NCBI GenBank assembly: GCA_003342815.1
Contig: PTEX01000024.1
Span: forward strand, 4,787,517 to 4,851,516
Length of the DNA stretch: 64,000 nucleotides
Direction of reading: 5' to 3'
From: Eudromia elegans
Taxonomy: Eukaryota > Chordata > Aves > Tinamiformes > Tinamidae
Positions 12,401-25,620 of the stretch are shown here, in pieces (the first letter of the stretch is position 1; the number at the start of each line of letters is the position of its first letter). Under the pieces are notes generated by a model that worked only from the letters and a program-made list of their open reading frames with translations, was not told the origin of the DNA and ran no database searches. Both the position numbers and the translations under genes were made by a program.

Positions 12401-15400
12401 AGGAACAAGCGAAGCGATTCCACAAGAGCAAGGACACGCATGGGAGATGCCAGGGGAGCCCTGATGGACCCAGCTGTCTATGCTGTGCTCTGAGATGCAG
12501 TAAGGTGATCCCTGGTAGCTGCCGTGATGCTCATTTAGCTCTGTGGCACCATGAAGAAATACCACCTTGAGACAGCAGAGTGTATATACAAACATGTCCA
12601 AACAACCTGATTCCAGGGCTGCTTCAGTCATTGCTAGTGATCCCTTCTCCCCAGGGTGTCCCTAATTTTCCTGATTTATCCAACTAATACCGACTTAGGA
12701 TCTGTCTGGATATATTCCGTATTTCTGTACTGAAAGAAATCTTTCTGCTTGGATTGCCATTTGCAGTTTCACTTTTTTAACTAAATGGTGTAAATTAATT
12801 TTATGGGACTTGATGCAGTCTCTGCCTTCTCCTTGAGTAAGTGCTAAAATTTCTCACTCCTTTCTGGATGTTCATAAAATCAAACTTACACAATCTAATT
12901 CGTTTATGGCCAAGTTGGGATTTTTTTGATGCTTTACCATCACAATGTGCGACCGAATGCTTCAGCAGGCTCAGGAATTATTGACAGCTTCATAACATGG
13001 GTCGTGACTACAGCAGGGTTATTATTGTCAAAAGTCATAACCTCTTGAGGTGGGTAAGTCCTTGATGCTGATTTCTATGGGGCAAGCATCTGGTAAAGAG
13101 CTTCTGACACTCTCTTGAGCTCCTGCTGAAATGTTCAAGTAAAATGGTCTTCCAAGCTCTGCTTTAACAGAACGGAACATGGACAGATGAAGCTTAACAT
13201 CGGTGTCCATTTCTTCTCTCTGCTCCCAGTTGTCCTCCCTGACCTAACAGGAAGGAATGCAAATCCATGCCAGTTGGGGAAGGGAGTTGTTTGTTGATTG
13301 CTGAGAATTAGGATTGCTAAACAAAACCAATGTGTGTATGCAGGACACTCTGGTCTCAAAGTGCCTCTAATTAATTCAGGGCTTTTTGCCCTGGACTATA
13401 GATCATAAAGCCTTCCTTAGCCTTCCAGAGGCAGCTCTGCGTTAGCCTTCTGTTTGTGCTGATTAGTATCTAGTCAGAATAATTCCTTTTTTCCCCCCAG
13501 AGAAATCCCCTGTGTTTGGCTCATAAATAAAAAAGAAAAGGAAGAAACATTCTTGATGGTATTTTTGCAATTTGACTTTGCTATCAGAATAGAACTGCAC
13601 ACATACAGCACTTGTCGTCCCTAAAACTTACATTTTGAAAGTTCTTTGAAGATGTAAATTACAGATCTTTCATATGAAAAGTTAATGAAGGACTCTAAAC
13701 AAAATAAAATAGAAATGATGACATGAAAGAGCCTTCTTATGGCTTCAATAACAAGATAAACAGTTTAATATTCCACATACTGTGTTAAAAATACCAGCTG
13801 GGCTCTATAGAGATGGATCCCCCTAACTCAGAATACATTGGTTTTCATGTTATCCCAGGGCAGTGAGGAGAGCGATGACCCTTCCTTAACTGTCACCTTC
13901 TTTTGGCCCCCAGAAACACTGAAAGCAGGCAACACCTGCTAAGTTTTAGCAGACAGCACAAGTACTTTAACAAATACAGTAGTAAAGTGCCATTACCACC
14001 AACACTTCAGTAGTCTTCGAAGTGATAGACACATTCTCTATTGACAGCATAGAATTTTAATGAGCAATAGCTATTTCAGACCGTATTGATTGTCCTTTTT
14101 TCCCTCTTCCTCCAATTCAGGCAAGAGGAAACAAGAACCAGCATTTCATTAAAAGGAGACTTTGTCCAATGATTCATATTTCATGAATTCTTGTGAGTGA
14201 GCATGTCCTGTGAAATAACCAATTAATTCAGCCATGTCAGGACTCAGCTCAAGACTGAAAGCCATACTACTTCATTTACAGAAACCTAGCAGGCATAAGG
14301 CTCAATTTTTCCTACTGCTTAAAATGTTCCCAAACAACATTTTGATCCACATCCCTTGGTTCACTTGGCTTTTTAATTTCTCAGCTCTCCTGACAGCTTC
14401 TTCTGTGTGTATTGTTCTAGGGGACTCTTGGACCACGCTCTTCACAGCTCAGAGTGTTTCAAGGTACAACACCCATTTGTCTGCAAGTGCTTTTTGGTGG
14501 CTGTGGTCTTAACAGCATCCCAGATTGAAGTAACAAACGACCAAAGTGGTAGGGGGGAAGGCGTAGCCTGCAATAATGATGTGCAAATTGTGTTAATTTC
14601 ATAGTGGGATCCTGCTTTTTGATAGGATTTAATGCGTAATGAGCTCCTGAGACGTTATTTTTGCTTCAAAGCTTTGCTGAGTACTAGATCCTATTAAATT
14701 CTTGCAGTGAGCACACCAAAAAAAAAAAATACTTTGAGCTAATTTTAATAATTTTTAATTGAAGGAATATTTTTATTCCGATTTGAATTTTCAAGCTGTT
14801 CAAAAGTTAACACATTCTTGAAGTATTCATCAGTCTTTCCCTTCCATAATGTCTTTTCTTTAGACAACCCTTGGCTTTTTGGAGGCTTTATTTTGGAGGC
14901 ACATTTATTTTGCCCTAGACTTGTTTCAGACCAAAGGAAACAGATTTAGGTGTTTTTGTTATTTATTTCTTCTAAATTGCCCGTACGCTGCAGTTTAGTC
15001 TGCATTCTTTCTATTGCTGCTTTATATTCTATGATTTTTTTTCTTCAAAGCAAATTATAAAAAAAAAAAAATCCAGATTTCCCTGCTATTTCTTTCTTGT
15101 ATCATAGCAGGAGCTAGATTTCTCTGTGTGTTTGCTCACTAATGTATGAATTTCCTTGTTGGTAGCATTATTGCATTACATTAAATCTTATAGACCCCAA
15201 CAGAGATTGGCATCCCAGTTTGCAAGACAGCTGGTAAGAAAACAAACAACATCCTAATGTAAGTGCCTAGGAAGAAATGTGTTTTACTTTCTTTGAGAAG
15301 GGAACATAGACCCAGAAATATTCAATGACCCAGGTCAAAGCCTTGGTAAAGATCTGGGATCGGTTCCCTTAGCCACAAGACTGTTTCTCCTTTTGATTTA

Positions 15401-16612
15401 TCTTCTCAACCTTGCTCTTGCTCTCCAAAATCATGAGGAAAGCAGGAGGACTGCAGGCAGGCATATGGCAAATGAAATACAGCTGTGTAGTCTGTCTCTT
15501 TTGCAACTGCTCATTTTAAACATGGTATTGACCAAGAAATTATTGTTAAATAAGGGCTGTGGGGAAGTTAAACCCTGACTAAACAACCTCTGTGCTAGTG
15601 GCCTTCCTACATGATGACCTCCCAAGATAAGTCATGTAGAGCTCCTGAGTCACAGATGTGGGTTCCAACAGGATTTGTATCCAATAGGATTTGGGTTGCA
15701 GATCCAACCCAAGAGCTGGATGTTTCTGAGGTGTGCATGGTCCCATCTTGTCACCCACCTCCTCGTGGGTGTCAGCAGACAGTCTGCAGCCACGTCCTTT
15801 GGTGACAGAGGTGTGACATGGCCCTGCGCTTGCCTGGGCTTCCCAGCCTACCTACAAGGAGCAGAGTCTTAGTGTTTGCTCTAGGGCTGGGCCCCTGGGG
15901 CAGCACTGCTGATGCAGCCAGCAAGGTGAATGAGGATGACCCCATGAGCCTCTCTTTCTCTCTTCCTCTCCACATTAGTGCTTAGGAATCAGAGACAAAT
16001 ACTAAAAAACTTTGAGGTGTTTGAGGTGACTTTGGGAAGGCTCCAGCTATGGTGCAAAATTGCAAATGGCACATGCAGTCAGCAGATTAAGAGCCTGGCA
16101 CTCTGGCAAATCTCAAGACCTATTCTTATGTTGCTCTTTTTCCCACATGGCAAACTTACATATTTCAGAATGACTTTGCTGTGGCAGTAACTTGAAAATT
16201 CTAGTGAGTGTTCCCTTTTAAATAATGGATTATGAGGCAAAGATTAATTTTTGCTCAATTTTCACACTAATTCTGTGCCTTGCTGCCAGCAGAAGCACAA
16301 AGGAGTTCATCAGTTCACAGTGGCTTTCTTCTCTTTCAAAGTCTGAAGATACTTTTACCGGATGGCACTGTTTGTAGTCAAGTCCCCTCTTTCACATCTG
16401 GCTACCTACCTATCCACAAGCCTTTGACGTCTCTGGAGCATCCTTTGGTTAATGTCATCAGTCAAGATAGGCAAGCTGCTGCTCAACTTGCTCAAGAGCT
16501 GTCTGAAGGAAACCAGTCCTCCTCTCCTACACACGGAAGGTCATATACCAACGCTCCCCATGACAGCCAGCGCTCGGCGGCTGCCAGACGGACGCTTATT
16601 TTTAGACCAGTT
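6496..16612. other. No recognised gene; pyrimidine-rich stretch at about 8.9-10.7 kb
   Basis: No gene is recognised over 10 kb. From about 8.9 to 10.7 kb the plus strand is visibly richer in C and T than in A and G, over a span too long for simple sequence. Such skew can mark long-standing transcription or an old, unrecognisable insertion read in reverse. A 138-codon frame at 9659-10075 lies in it but has no family features. Small A runs occur near 14720 and 15060. Confidence 0.5.
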
Positions 16613-16652
16613 GAAAAGGGGAGGAAGAGAGAAGGAGGAAAAAAAAGGGAGA
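16613..16652 (+). repeat. Homopurine tract, 40 bp
   Basis: An unbroken A/G run on the plus strand includes GGAAGAGAGAAGGAGG and an A8 stretch. Such tracts can adopt triplex (H-DNA) structure and act as polypyrimidine tracts on the other strand. No gene is attached to it. Confidence 0.8.
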
Positions 16653-18299
16653 CGGACAGACGGACAACTGGGAAGAGGTGAAACTAGAAATGCTGTGTCC
16701 CAGAGGCATTTATCAGCCCAAATGAAATGGAAACAGTGAAAGGGAAACATTGCTTTGCTTTTCTCAAAATTGTATTTCCAGTTGAGTGAGTCGAAAAGAA
16801 AATATCCTTTCCTTTTCCTGTGATTTTGAGAGATCCGTTTGCTAAGTCTGCAGGCTTAGTAGGAGAGACAAGGAGTATTCATTTTCAGCATCTATTGGTA
16901 ATTTATGAAGTTGTTGTAAATGCAAAGTTTATGGAAGCAAAATCAGGCCATGAAATAGAAAGATTTTTATTCAAATAACCTAGCTTATTAATTCTCTCTA
17001 ATTCTTCACAGAGAATGAGATGAGTGAGGATGTATGTATGGTTTACTGAATTTTAAGGGGGAGAAGATCCAGTAAAAGTAGCAAACGCAGGTATATTTTA
17101 AATATAGAAAAAGGGGAAAGATAAGGGAATTTTATTAGGGTTTGAACTGTAATTGAATTTTTCTTTTCCTATTTTGCCATCAAAGATGTCAGAAAGAAGT
17201 TTACTGTTCTGGGAGAGAGACTTGCATTACTAACTAGCCTGTGTAAAGTGGCTTCACCTTCTTGTGCAGCAGGGTGTGACTGACGGGATGTAAATGCAAC
17301 TCTTATCTATGACACATGAATGGGTCGTGAGGAGATTTAGAGCCTGGAGCAAGAAATAAGATGCTGCAATTGCTTTCACTGGGAATTAGTGTTCCACTGG
17401 GAGCAGAAATGGGGCAAACACGTTGTTCTTTATGAGACGTTTTAGTTACTGGTGTCCCTGAGTGCGTATCGGTGTGCACGGCTGCGCGCCGGGTTACTGC
17501 ACTGCCTGGACCTCTGGAAGCCTCCAAGAGGACCTAGTGGTGGGGAAGCATCCTATTACATGAGACACTGCAAGAAGCAGAGAGAGATAGGGGTGATGTT
17601 AGAGAGTCACAAGGCTAAGGCCAGACTCAGGTACCTGGGTGCTTCAAGGACTTTAGGAATTTTATCATCCGCAGACCCTTTTGGGAAGACTTCAGCACAG
17701 CCACGAGCTCTCTGTATCTGCTGGCTCTCCCCAAGCAGGCCACGCTCCCCGGCGGACGTTTCTCCCTGGCACCTGCATATGGAAAGCAAGAGCATTTGTT
17801 GGTGAGAGCGTGTGAGTACTAGCCATGCGTTAGATAACGCTGATCTCACAGAGCAGCTGCAGGGAGGCTTTCACCAAGGCAAGTCCGTTCCATCAGCTAC
17901 CTTGGAAAACCACAAGAGACTTTGGAAACAGCTCTGTTCTAGGCCAACCTAGAGCCCATGCACTGCCATTCCCCACTGCTCACCCTTGAGCTATGTAATA
18001 TCTGTGTACACTTAATATTTCCCAGCTGCCCCGCAGGGTGGCTTCTCTTCCTTTAATTGCCACTCACACCAGGGTATAATGAATCCCACATCTCCTACAC
18101 CTGGACTGTTTTCCCAGACAGCTCAGAGGAGCAGCTAATCCCCTGAGTGTCAAAGCGGCTGGCGATAGCAGCCATCGCCCAGTGCACCGGGCTAAAGAGG
18201 CTGGAGAGGAGCTACACTCTCTTTCCATGAGTGAATATGATTTGAGCTGTGGAGTTGAGGGAAATGGCATAAAATGAGGGAAAAGATCACGGCAACAGC

Positions 18300-18480
18300 T
18301 GTGAGCGGAGCAGAAGCCTCCTTCCCGCGCCGGCATCTCCTGACCCCGCGTGTCTGTCGCGGGCGCTCGTCTCCGCAGGCGCAAGCTGTGACCCACAATG
18401 CCCACACGAGGGGAGTTCTGGCCAAGAGGATGTATTAGAGCTGCTCGAGTGCCGCAGAGAAGCAGCCCTGCGCGGGGAGG
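18300..18480. promoter_or_regulatory. Short CpG-rich pocket upstream of a signal-peptide-like ORF
   Basis: CpGs cluster in CCCGCGCCGGC, CCCCGCG and TCGCGGGCGCTCG. The pocket ends about 240 bp before the ATG at 18719, so it could serve as that frame's promoter. Open frames inside it on both strands look like by-products of GC content. Confidence 0.28.
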
Positions 18481-18718
18481 TGGGTGCCTGGATGACAAGG
18501 AGCACCTTCACAGGGCCGTGATGGACTGCAGTCTGCCACGAGCACCGGGCCCGGGGAGTTTGAAGAAAGGCTGGCTCTGGAGTTCCTAATCCAGCGGTAC
18601 CCGGCAGGGGGCTGGACGGCAAGACGAGATGAGCTGCCGTATGCGCAGGAGACTTTGGTGCCTTTCCTCACATTTTTTATAGCAAAAATGACATGTGACC
18701 TTCCACGCTGGAGATACG

Positions 18719-18881
18719 ATGGCTCGGGAATCTCTGGCTCTGCTATTGGCCTTCACTCTGTATTTTCCTATGCAGAAGCATTGCCACGCTGAGGAAAGCC
18801 AGCTTTTCCAAGGAGTAGTTCCCATTGTTATGCTCAGTAACACATCTGGACCCCTGAGGTATACAAGGGAGTGTCTGAATT
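18719..18881 (+). other. Candidate first coding exon with signal-peptide-like start
   Basis: The ATG at 18719 has a strong context (A at -3, G at +4). It opens 54 codons beginning MARESLALLLAFTLYF: a short charged start, then a hydrophobic core, resembling a signal peptide. A possible cleavage site lies near HCHA-EES. Further on there is an N-glycosylation sequon (NTS) and a Cys near the end. The frame runs into a donor-like ATT, GTAAGTA at 18882. A CpG-rich pocket lies 250-400 bp upstream, as a promoter might. Against it: an out-of-frame ATG at 18688 opens a 34-codon frame overlapping it, and no family is recognisable. Joining it directly to the candidate exon at 21574 would create a stop, so those two do not belong together in this order. 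Confidence 0.25.
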
Positions 18882-21573
18882 GTAAGTATCAAAAAAAATT
18901 AATTATTCTATATTATAATTAAGGCTTTTTTAATTAGCTGACTAATTAGAATTTTTCTCACATTACAGTGCAGCTTCTTACATAACCAGATAATTTAAAA
19001 CTTTAAAGCTCTTTACCTAAGTAAAAATTTCTAGCATCAACAATTTTCTTTCTGGAGTAAAAAGTAGTAAATAACAGTTCCACAAGAACTGCAAGAATGG
19101 CAATTCACTTCAGAAGACTGTCAAGTCAGACTTGTCCCTCAAAATGTATGTTTTGTAAAAGCCTTTAGAAAACATTGGGTCGAACTGTTTTAGCGTTATT
19201 GTGAAGAAATCAATATTTCCCTGCAGCCTTTGCAGCCCCCAAATTGTAGCATGTTTTTGTGCAGAAGAAGCTGAAAGTGAAACTGTCTAAAAATGAGAGT
19301 GAAGTCATCTGGTCAGTTTTTATTATTTGGGTTGAAGCACACGTGGTAAACTGTGTGGCACACTTGGGAAGGCAAAAATGAAAAAGTCTCTCTATTTAAA
19401 TAGCTGAAGAGGTTTGTTTTGCTTCCCTCATCCTTCTCGTCTCCCCGACCCACACGCTGTTGTGGATCCTAACATGCAGCATGTTTCCAGGCCTTGTTCT
19501 TCAAAAGCATCAAGGAAAGGTTACAGTATCCTCACGTGTTTTGACTTGGACTTTTAGATCACAGGGATTGATTCTCTTTTTCTTCCCCAGGAAGGGTGTA
19601 GGCAAGAGTTTTGGAAGAGGATTTGGGTTTTCTTGGTCCAAATGGACAGTGAAAGAGTTCATGATGATCAAAGCAGTCAGTTTGATGCAGATTGTTTAGT
19701 TCAAAATAGTCAAATTTAGTCATAAATTAGGGCTTTCCTCATGTCGTCCCTGATTTTTACTAAGTCTCACTATCACAGTCTGCTCATACACGGGCATTTT
19801 GTGGCTCTTGGAGTTTTTGCCGTGAATCCTGAAGAGCAAGCAAAGTGATGAACAGTGATCCCCGTCTAAGTTTCACCTGGCCAAATGTGTTTTCCAGGCC
19901 TTTTTTGTAGCTATCTGGAAAGTAACTGAATTACTGCAAGTAGAAGGTGCATAGGCAAGTTTCCCTGTTTAAGGCTTTATGATTCAAGGAAGCAAAGAAC
20001 AGGCTGACTCACTCAGTGAGGAAAGAGCAAATTTGTCATTGGGCCAGCGAGTGGGCAGAGCTCGCCTTCGCTTGGCCTGTGTTCATAGCTAAGACATTGG
20101 ATCCCTAAGCATTGGGTCTTTAAGGCCAGTCTTTGTTTACATCCATGAATTGGCTGCCATGGTCCTTCCATAATTAGAGAGGGGAAAAAGCTTTTTGTGC
20201 TGTTCTCAAATACCCCAAATGTACATCAAGAAGAGTTGGGCATGCAGGTTCTGTCAGATGATGGGATGTGTTTGGGATGCTCAGTCATGATCCCCAGTTG
20301 TGAACTCTGTCAGGTAACACGGCCACAGGTGAAAGACTTGAGGCTCTGGAGGGTTATGCCTTGCTTTGGTGATACGAGGAAGAACAGCATTTATCATCTG
20401 GATATTCTGGATGTTATGGCTGTAGATGGGTGTTATAGCTGCCTAAACTGATTTCCAAAAACAGTCACATCAGGTTAGGCAATTTGGCTGAGACCTCTAT
20501 CAAAAAAATGACATAGGAGAGTCTGGGAGACGCGTAACTTGTTCACCAGTGTGGACGCGGAGGCACTATAAAGTTATATGTTCGTACACATCAGACAGAT
20601 AAAAAGGTTAAAGGTACTTTCTAAGGAAGGGAGAGAGCAGAGGAGAAAGATGTGCTGCTGACTGGCAGACTGCTCTTGCTGTGCAACTTGTGCTAAGGCT
20701 GAAGCATCCTCCCGGATTTTTTTCGTCTCTAATCTGGAAATAATTCTGATTTATTTTAAGGCATCTATTAAGTCACAGAGCACAGCCTGGCTGTCAGTAG
20801 GGAGCTATGCGTGTGCACGTGCACATGTGTGTGTAAATTTCTGAGTGTGCTGCCTGCTTGCTTTAGTTGACGTTGCAGTCAATTACTGTGTTTTCAATTA
20901 TACATAAAAGGCAATGATGAAATTTTGCAGCTTTTATAGCGCCACAAATCAGAGAGTCCTTCACTGTGCAGGCAGCATCGCAGCCCCAGTGTATCAGGGC
21001 AGCTCACATGCAAGCCAGCAAAGGAGCTGGTGCCTTGGGGTGCTGCAAGCCTCCAAGGACCGTATGGCAGCCAATCCCTCCCACCCAGCTGCATTTCTGC
21101 ATGGTCCCTTCAGCCACCAGACCCTGTCTGAGGAGCGGGAAGGGCAGCACAGATCTTGGGCTATGCCAGGGAAGGGAGGAAGGTGGGTTTCTGCACCCTC
21201 CACACGCATTGCTGCTGGTCCTGGCAGCCTGGATGAACCATGAAGGGCTGCTGAGGCCAGGTGAGGAGAGTCATTCATGGGGAGGATGATGGTGATACAG
21301 AGAATTACATCAACTACCACACTGCTAATCACGAGCACTTGGCCACATAATCTGTCTATTTTTTTGCTGCCCACAATAACTCAGAAGAGCTAATGCATGT
21401 AGGTTGCAAAGCCATTGCAAACTAGGAGCTGTCTCACGGAATGCTCTTTTAGTTGTACACGATATAGTCACCTACCCACTCCTATATTTGAAAGGCTGAC
21501 TCTAGAGAGAGGGAAAAAAAGTGGCTTGGACTAGCAGATCAAGAGCTCCTTATTTTTTTTTTTTTCTCCCTAG

Positions 21574-21720
21574 AAACTAGATTATATGAAGAATATTATG
21601 AAGATGTAATAGCATGTGGGCACCACAGTCTCTGCCAGAAGATGCCGCCTACCATCCAGGCATCTGAACAAGGACTGGTCAGAGTGGGTCTTCCCTACAG
21701 TTTTGGCATGCATCATGTAT
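21574..21720 (+). other. Candidate coding internal exon, 147 nt fully open
   Basis: The acceptor is a T14 run followed by CTCCCTAG. The donor is TAT then GTAAGG, of moderate strength. The 147-nt interval is a multiple of three and one frame is open throughout, beginning TRLYEEYYEDVIACGHHSLC, with the rest rich in ordinary protein residues. The frame entered at the first base stops after 11 codons and the next frame at once. The frame starts after two bases of a split codon and ends with one base. The open frame extends upstream through the T tract, so openness partly reflects local composition. I do not recognise the peptide. Confidence 0.28.
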
Positions 21721-24700
21721 GTAAGGGAAGTGCTGGCAGTTTCCTATTTTTCCAAATTGCGTTTAGTAAAGCAAACAGTAGCCAAGTTGTGTTTATTCTG
21801 CTGTGCTCTAGGAGGGGGTCTACAAGTATAATCAGGCTGCGTTTTATTTGTAACAGGTTGGTGGTAACCCAGCAGTGAAGTTTGAGACTGTGAGAAACTG
21901 AGCAGAGCAGGAACAGAAATCCCATTATTGCCAAGAAGAACATTTGAATTCTGGGACTCCAGCAAGTGGGTGAGTGAGAAACATAAACAGAAGTTGTCAG
22001 CTAAAAATAATTTAATGACTGCAATGCAAACTGCATGAGAAGAGCTTGTGGCCCTGATGTTGGGACAGATACAACAGGGATGCTCCCAGTCCACCCAGGC
22101 CACACTCTGGGAATATGCTCCTTTGCATAACGAGCTACAAGCATAGAGGCAAAGTGGAACCTGTAGCAGTAAAGAATACTCTTAAGACCAACTTGACAGA
22201 CCACGGAAAGAGGGGCTGTTGAAATGGAGGTGGATGCATCAAAGCTGAGCTTTAGCTGAGAAGTTGAGACCTTTAACAGAGGTATCTATGCGGAACAACT
22301 GGCTTTGAAGCACAGCCTGGTTAAACCAATACCATGAAAATCCTATGGCTGCGGCAGCCTATATGTCACTGCCTGGGCTGTGCTCAACACTGAGCATCCG
22401 CAGTGGTCAGAAGCAACAGGCTACACCGGTTATGAAACCAGACTGGAGTCTAAGCTGCTTTATTTGGAAGGAAAAACAAAAGATGAGGGACTGGAGGAGT
22501 CATGTGGTGCTAGAAAACAGCTATTGAGAATAGCTGCTGAGCTGCTGATAGCTGCTGAAAGAGCCTGAGATCCTCCTTATAATGAGCTGGAGTTGAGAAT
22601 TGCAGTGCTGGAGAGGTTTCATGGTTGTGGGACCTGTAAACTCTGCAAACAAACTGGATGGGTTTATAAGAATATGTTGGAAGGGCTGGAAGGATTCTGT
22701 GGAAAGAAAAGGAACTAGAAATAAACCCAGTCAGTCCAAAAGTCTATCAGTACAAATAATAACCACTCTCACTAGTCAAGGTTCGGAGGGCAGACAAACC
22801 CAAAGCCCTGGAGGATGAGACACCCTTGCGATTCTAGAGTATTGGGGAATTTGCCTTTCGGACAAGAAAAGGGTTAGTGGCCAGAGACACATTTGGAAGT
22901 GGCATTTGAAGCAAAAGTCAAATAGAGTTTGGAAGGAACTGGAAAGCCTGGGGGAAGGTCTAGTGAGGTGGAATACAAAATCCACCAGTGGCTCAATGCA
23001 TAAATAGGTAGAACTAGGGATGTTAAGCAGTGCAAATTGGAGATGCAAATAAATATGGAAGGCCCCAAATGCTCCTAGGTTCTGGTACCTCAGTTACCAC
23101 TTAAATTTGTATTTTGCAAGAGTGTGAGTACCTCTGAGGCTCACTTTGCAGGCAGAGGTGTACAGGGGGGGGAGGATATCAGCTCTGCACTGTTTTCTTG
23201 TGTTTAGCATCAGAGTCAGGAAAAGAAAGGTGGGAGGAGGCTTTGCAGCGGTCCATTCCTTAAATAAAAAGCTGTGGGGTGGTGGTGGTGTTTGTTTTGG
23301 GGTTTTTTAATTATTTTTGTGGAGAGGTCTTATTTTGCCTGCACAATGGTCTACATGGTGTACATCCATGATGGATCCTGAAACAGTGGGAATAGCTCAG
23401 GGTGAGGGCGAGTTGCCTTTCTGCAAGCACAAGTTTGAGATACGTTAGCGTATGGAAAGATTAATGTCTTTCCTTTAATAACAACTCTTGATCCAAGAGC
23501 ACGGGAACGATGCACGTATCCAAGCAAAGCCCAGAAAGGATTGTTGGCCACTATTAATAGCCTGCTGAATCCAGGAGTGCCAGTGCAATGACCCAGTGTG
23601 TGTAATTCCCCTGTGTGGCTGGTGTTAAAGACAGATAGAAAGATGCATCTGACGGTGGATTTCAGAGCATTAAATGCTGGAGCTCCACAAACATCACCTC
23701 TTCTTGCTAAAAGGTCAGAAATTATGGCTGCAATAGTACAAGAAGCTAAGTGATTTTCAGTCATAGATGCAGCAAATGCACTTTTCTACAGCCCTCTAAC
23801 AGAGAAATGCTGCTAAAAGTTCATTTTTATATTTTCTGAGAAATGATATCACTTCACATGAGTTTCTCACCTGTTTTCTAAGTCCTTGGGGTCTGCCATA
23901 TGCACATCACCTGAATGTGGGGAAACATGTAATATCATGTGCATCACACCCAAATTTGGGGAATCCTGGAAAACAAGTGTGCCAGCAGACAAGAAGCTTT
24001 GGCTGCAGTACAAGACGAAGGACTGCAAGTCAGGGGACAGAAGGTTCAATTAGTAAAACAAGTGGTAAAAAGTTTAGGAGCAAAAGCAGGTGTTGAAGGC
24101 CAGACTTGTGCTAAACAGTGTGTGGAAATAATTCAAAGTCAACTCGACCCCCCTGCTCTGTATTGCTAAAAGAGCACTGCGAAGCACAGTTAATGGTATG
24201 CGGGATTTTATTCTGCTGCTCACTGAAGTGAGTCGTCCTGCAGCCAAGCTTTTAGAGAAAACGAGGCTGTGGGAGCGGGGCACGGAAGTGCAGGAAGTTT
24301 GGTGCAGCTGAAGCAGGCCTAGCCCAAGCTCCTGGGATGGGAGGTGGGCCCAGTAAACCTCCTGGTGTGCAGGTCCCTCACGACGCCTGCCTGGAGTACG
24401 TGCGTCCGCCTCCTTGCTGCTCTGTGTGCTCTCTGTTCGAGGAGAGCATTTCCTGCACTGGGGTCAGTAGGGTAAAACCTCAATACTCCAGATTCTGAGC
24501 AGTGGCCGTGGCCCATAGACTGCACACTCTGGCCTGTTGTGCCTTAAATCCCCAAGATTTCAGTTCCTATCTAGAATTTCATAGGTGCAGACAGAGAGAG
24601 GGATACTGAACCTCTCCTTATCCCCAGGTCCTTGCGGTGGCTGATGGAGAACGTGCTCTCCTGACAGTTCAAGGTTCCTGCGTTTGGTTTCCTCTGCTCT

Positions 24701-25194
24701 TCCCTCCATTTTGCAGAGTCTCAAGCACTCTATTTTGATGTGGCTTAACGACAGACTTGCCTCTTTCCCGGGAGGCCAGTGGGACTCCCAGGAGTGCTGT
24801 AGACCTCCCCACACTGTTGTTCTTGACACCTCTTAATCATGCTGTGATTATCATCACACCAAAAACCCTTCTTCCCATCTTCCTTTCCCCAAATTATACT
24901 CAGTACACCCTCGTCTGTCAGCACAGCTCGAGCTTCTCTTTGATTCTCCCTCTTTGACCCTCTACCCTGTGGCCTTCTACCCTCTTGCCTGTTCAAGTGA
25001 CCCAGTGCCCCCCAGACAGGGAAGCTGTCTCGTTATGGTGGAGGGTCTCCAACTCATTACTTTTTCCTGTCAGAGACTAGTTTCTCCTGCCGTGAACTAG
25101 AATCTCTTGAGAAAAAGCAAGCTAAAAAAGTCTGGCAGCGGCCTTTTCTGTTCTGCCCTCCTGGTGCAGGTTGAAAGTGAGAAGAAAAGGGGGG
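21721..25194. other. No recognised gene
   Basis: A purine-leaning stretch at 21.9-23.2 kb on the plus strand contrasts with the pyrimidine-rich 8.9-10.7 kb block. Short local GCTGCTGA-like repetitions occur near 22530. Nothing matches a family that I know. Confidence 0.5.

Positions 25195-25226
<32 letters not shown>
25195..25226 (+). repeat. (A)32 homopolymer
   Basis: A pure run of 32 A residues follows a purine-rich lead-in (GAAGAAAAGGGGGG) and ends in GAGG. It could be the tail of an old retroposed sequence. I see no recognisable gene body and no clear target-site duplication in the preceding 100 bp. Confidence 0.95.
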
Positions 25227-25230
<4 letters not shown>

Positions 25231-25382
25231 TAGAAATCTTCAAAAAAGAAGACTCTTCCAGTGCCCAAACAATCAATCTGACAATAGAAGATAATGATTC
25301 CACCTCTGCTCCCTCCTCCTGCAGGACGGGAATGCTTCAAGCCTGCGTCTGCTAGAGGTAGTAAAAGACCCAAGTGATCCGT

Positions 25383-25620
25383 CTGGGCTCTGAACGCGGC
25401 GCCTCGGTGCCGAGCTGAAAAGCTTGTTGTTCGCCTCGCAAACAAAGACTTAGCACGGGGCAAAGGTGAAGCCACCTGGGAGCCGGCCTTCTAATCAAGC
25501 GCCTGCTGTGAGCTCGGGGTATTAATCCAGCAGCCGGTGACACGGAGGCGGGAGGCCTGCGTGACCCGAGGCCGTCCGAGAGCGGCCCGCGCTACCCGCT
25601 AGCGCGCGTTCCGTTTAATA
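25383..25620. promoter_or_regulatory. CpG-rich pocket, candidate promoter or enhancer
   Basis: About 240 bp are dense in CpG, ending in GCTAGCGCGCG and passing sharply into AT-rich DNA (TTGATATATTTAATAAAG). It contains homeodomain-type TAATCC and TAATCA sites. The candidate exon at 26387-26498 lies downstream on the plus strand. The abrupt CpG-to-AT edge and motif content suggest a regulatory element. Confidence 0.35.

Noticed and set aside
25100-25260. A32 tract as the tail of a processed pseudogene
   Set aside because: No recognisable gene body upstream and no convincing flanking direct repeat.
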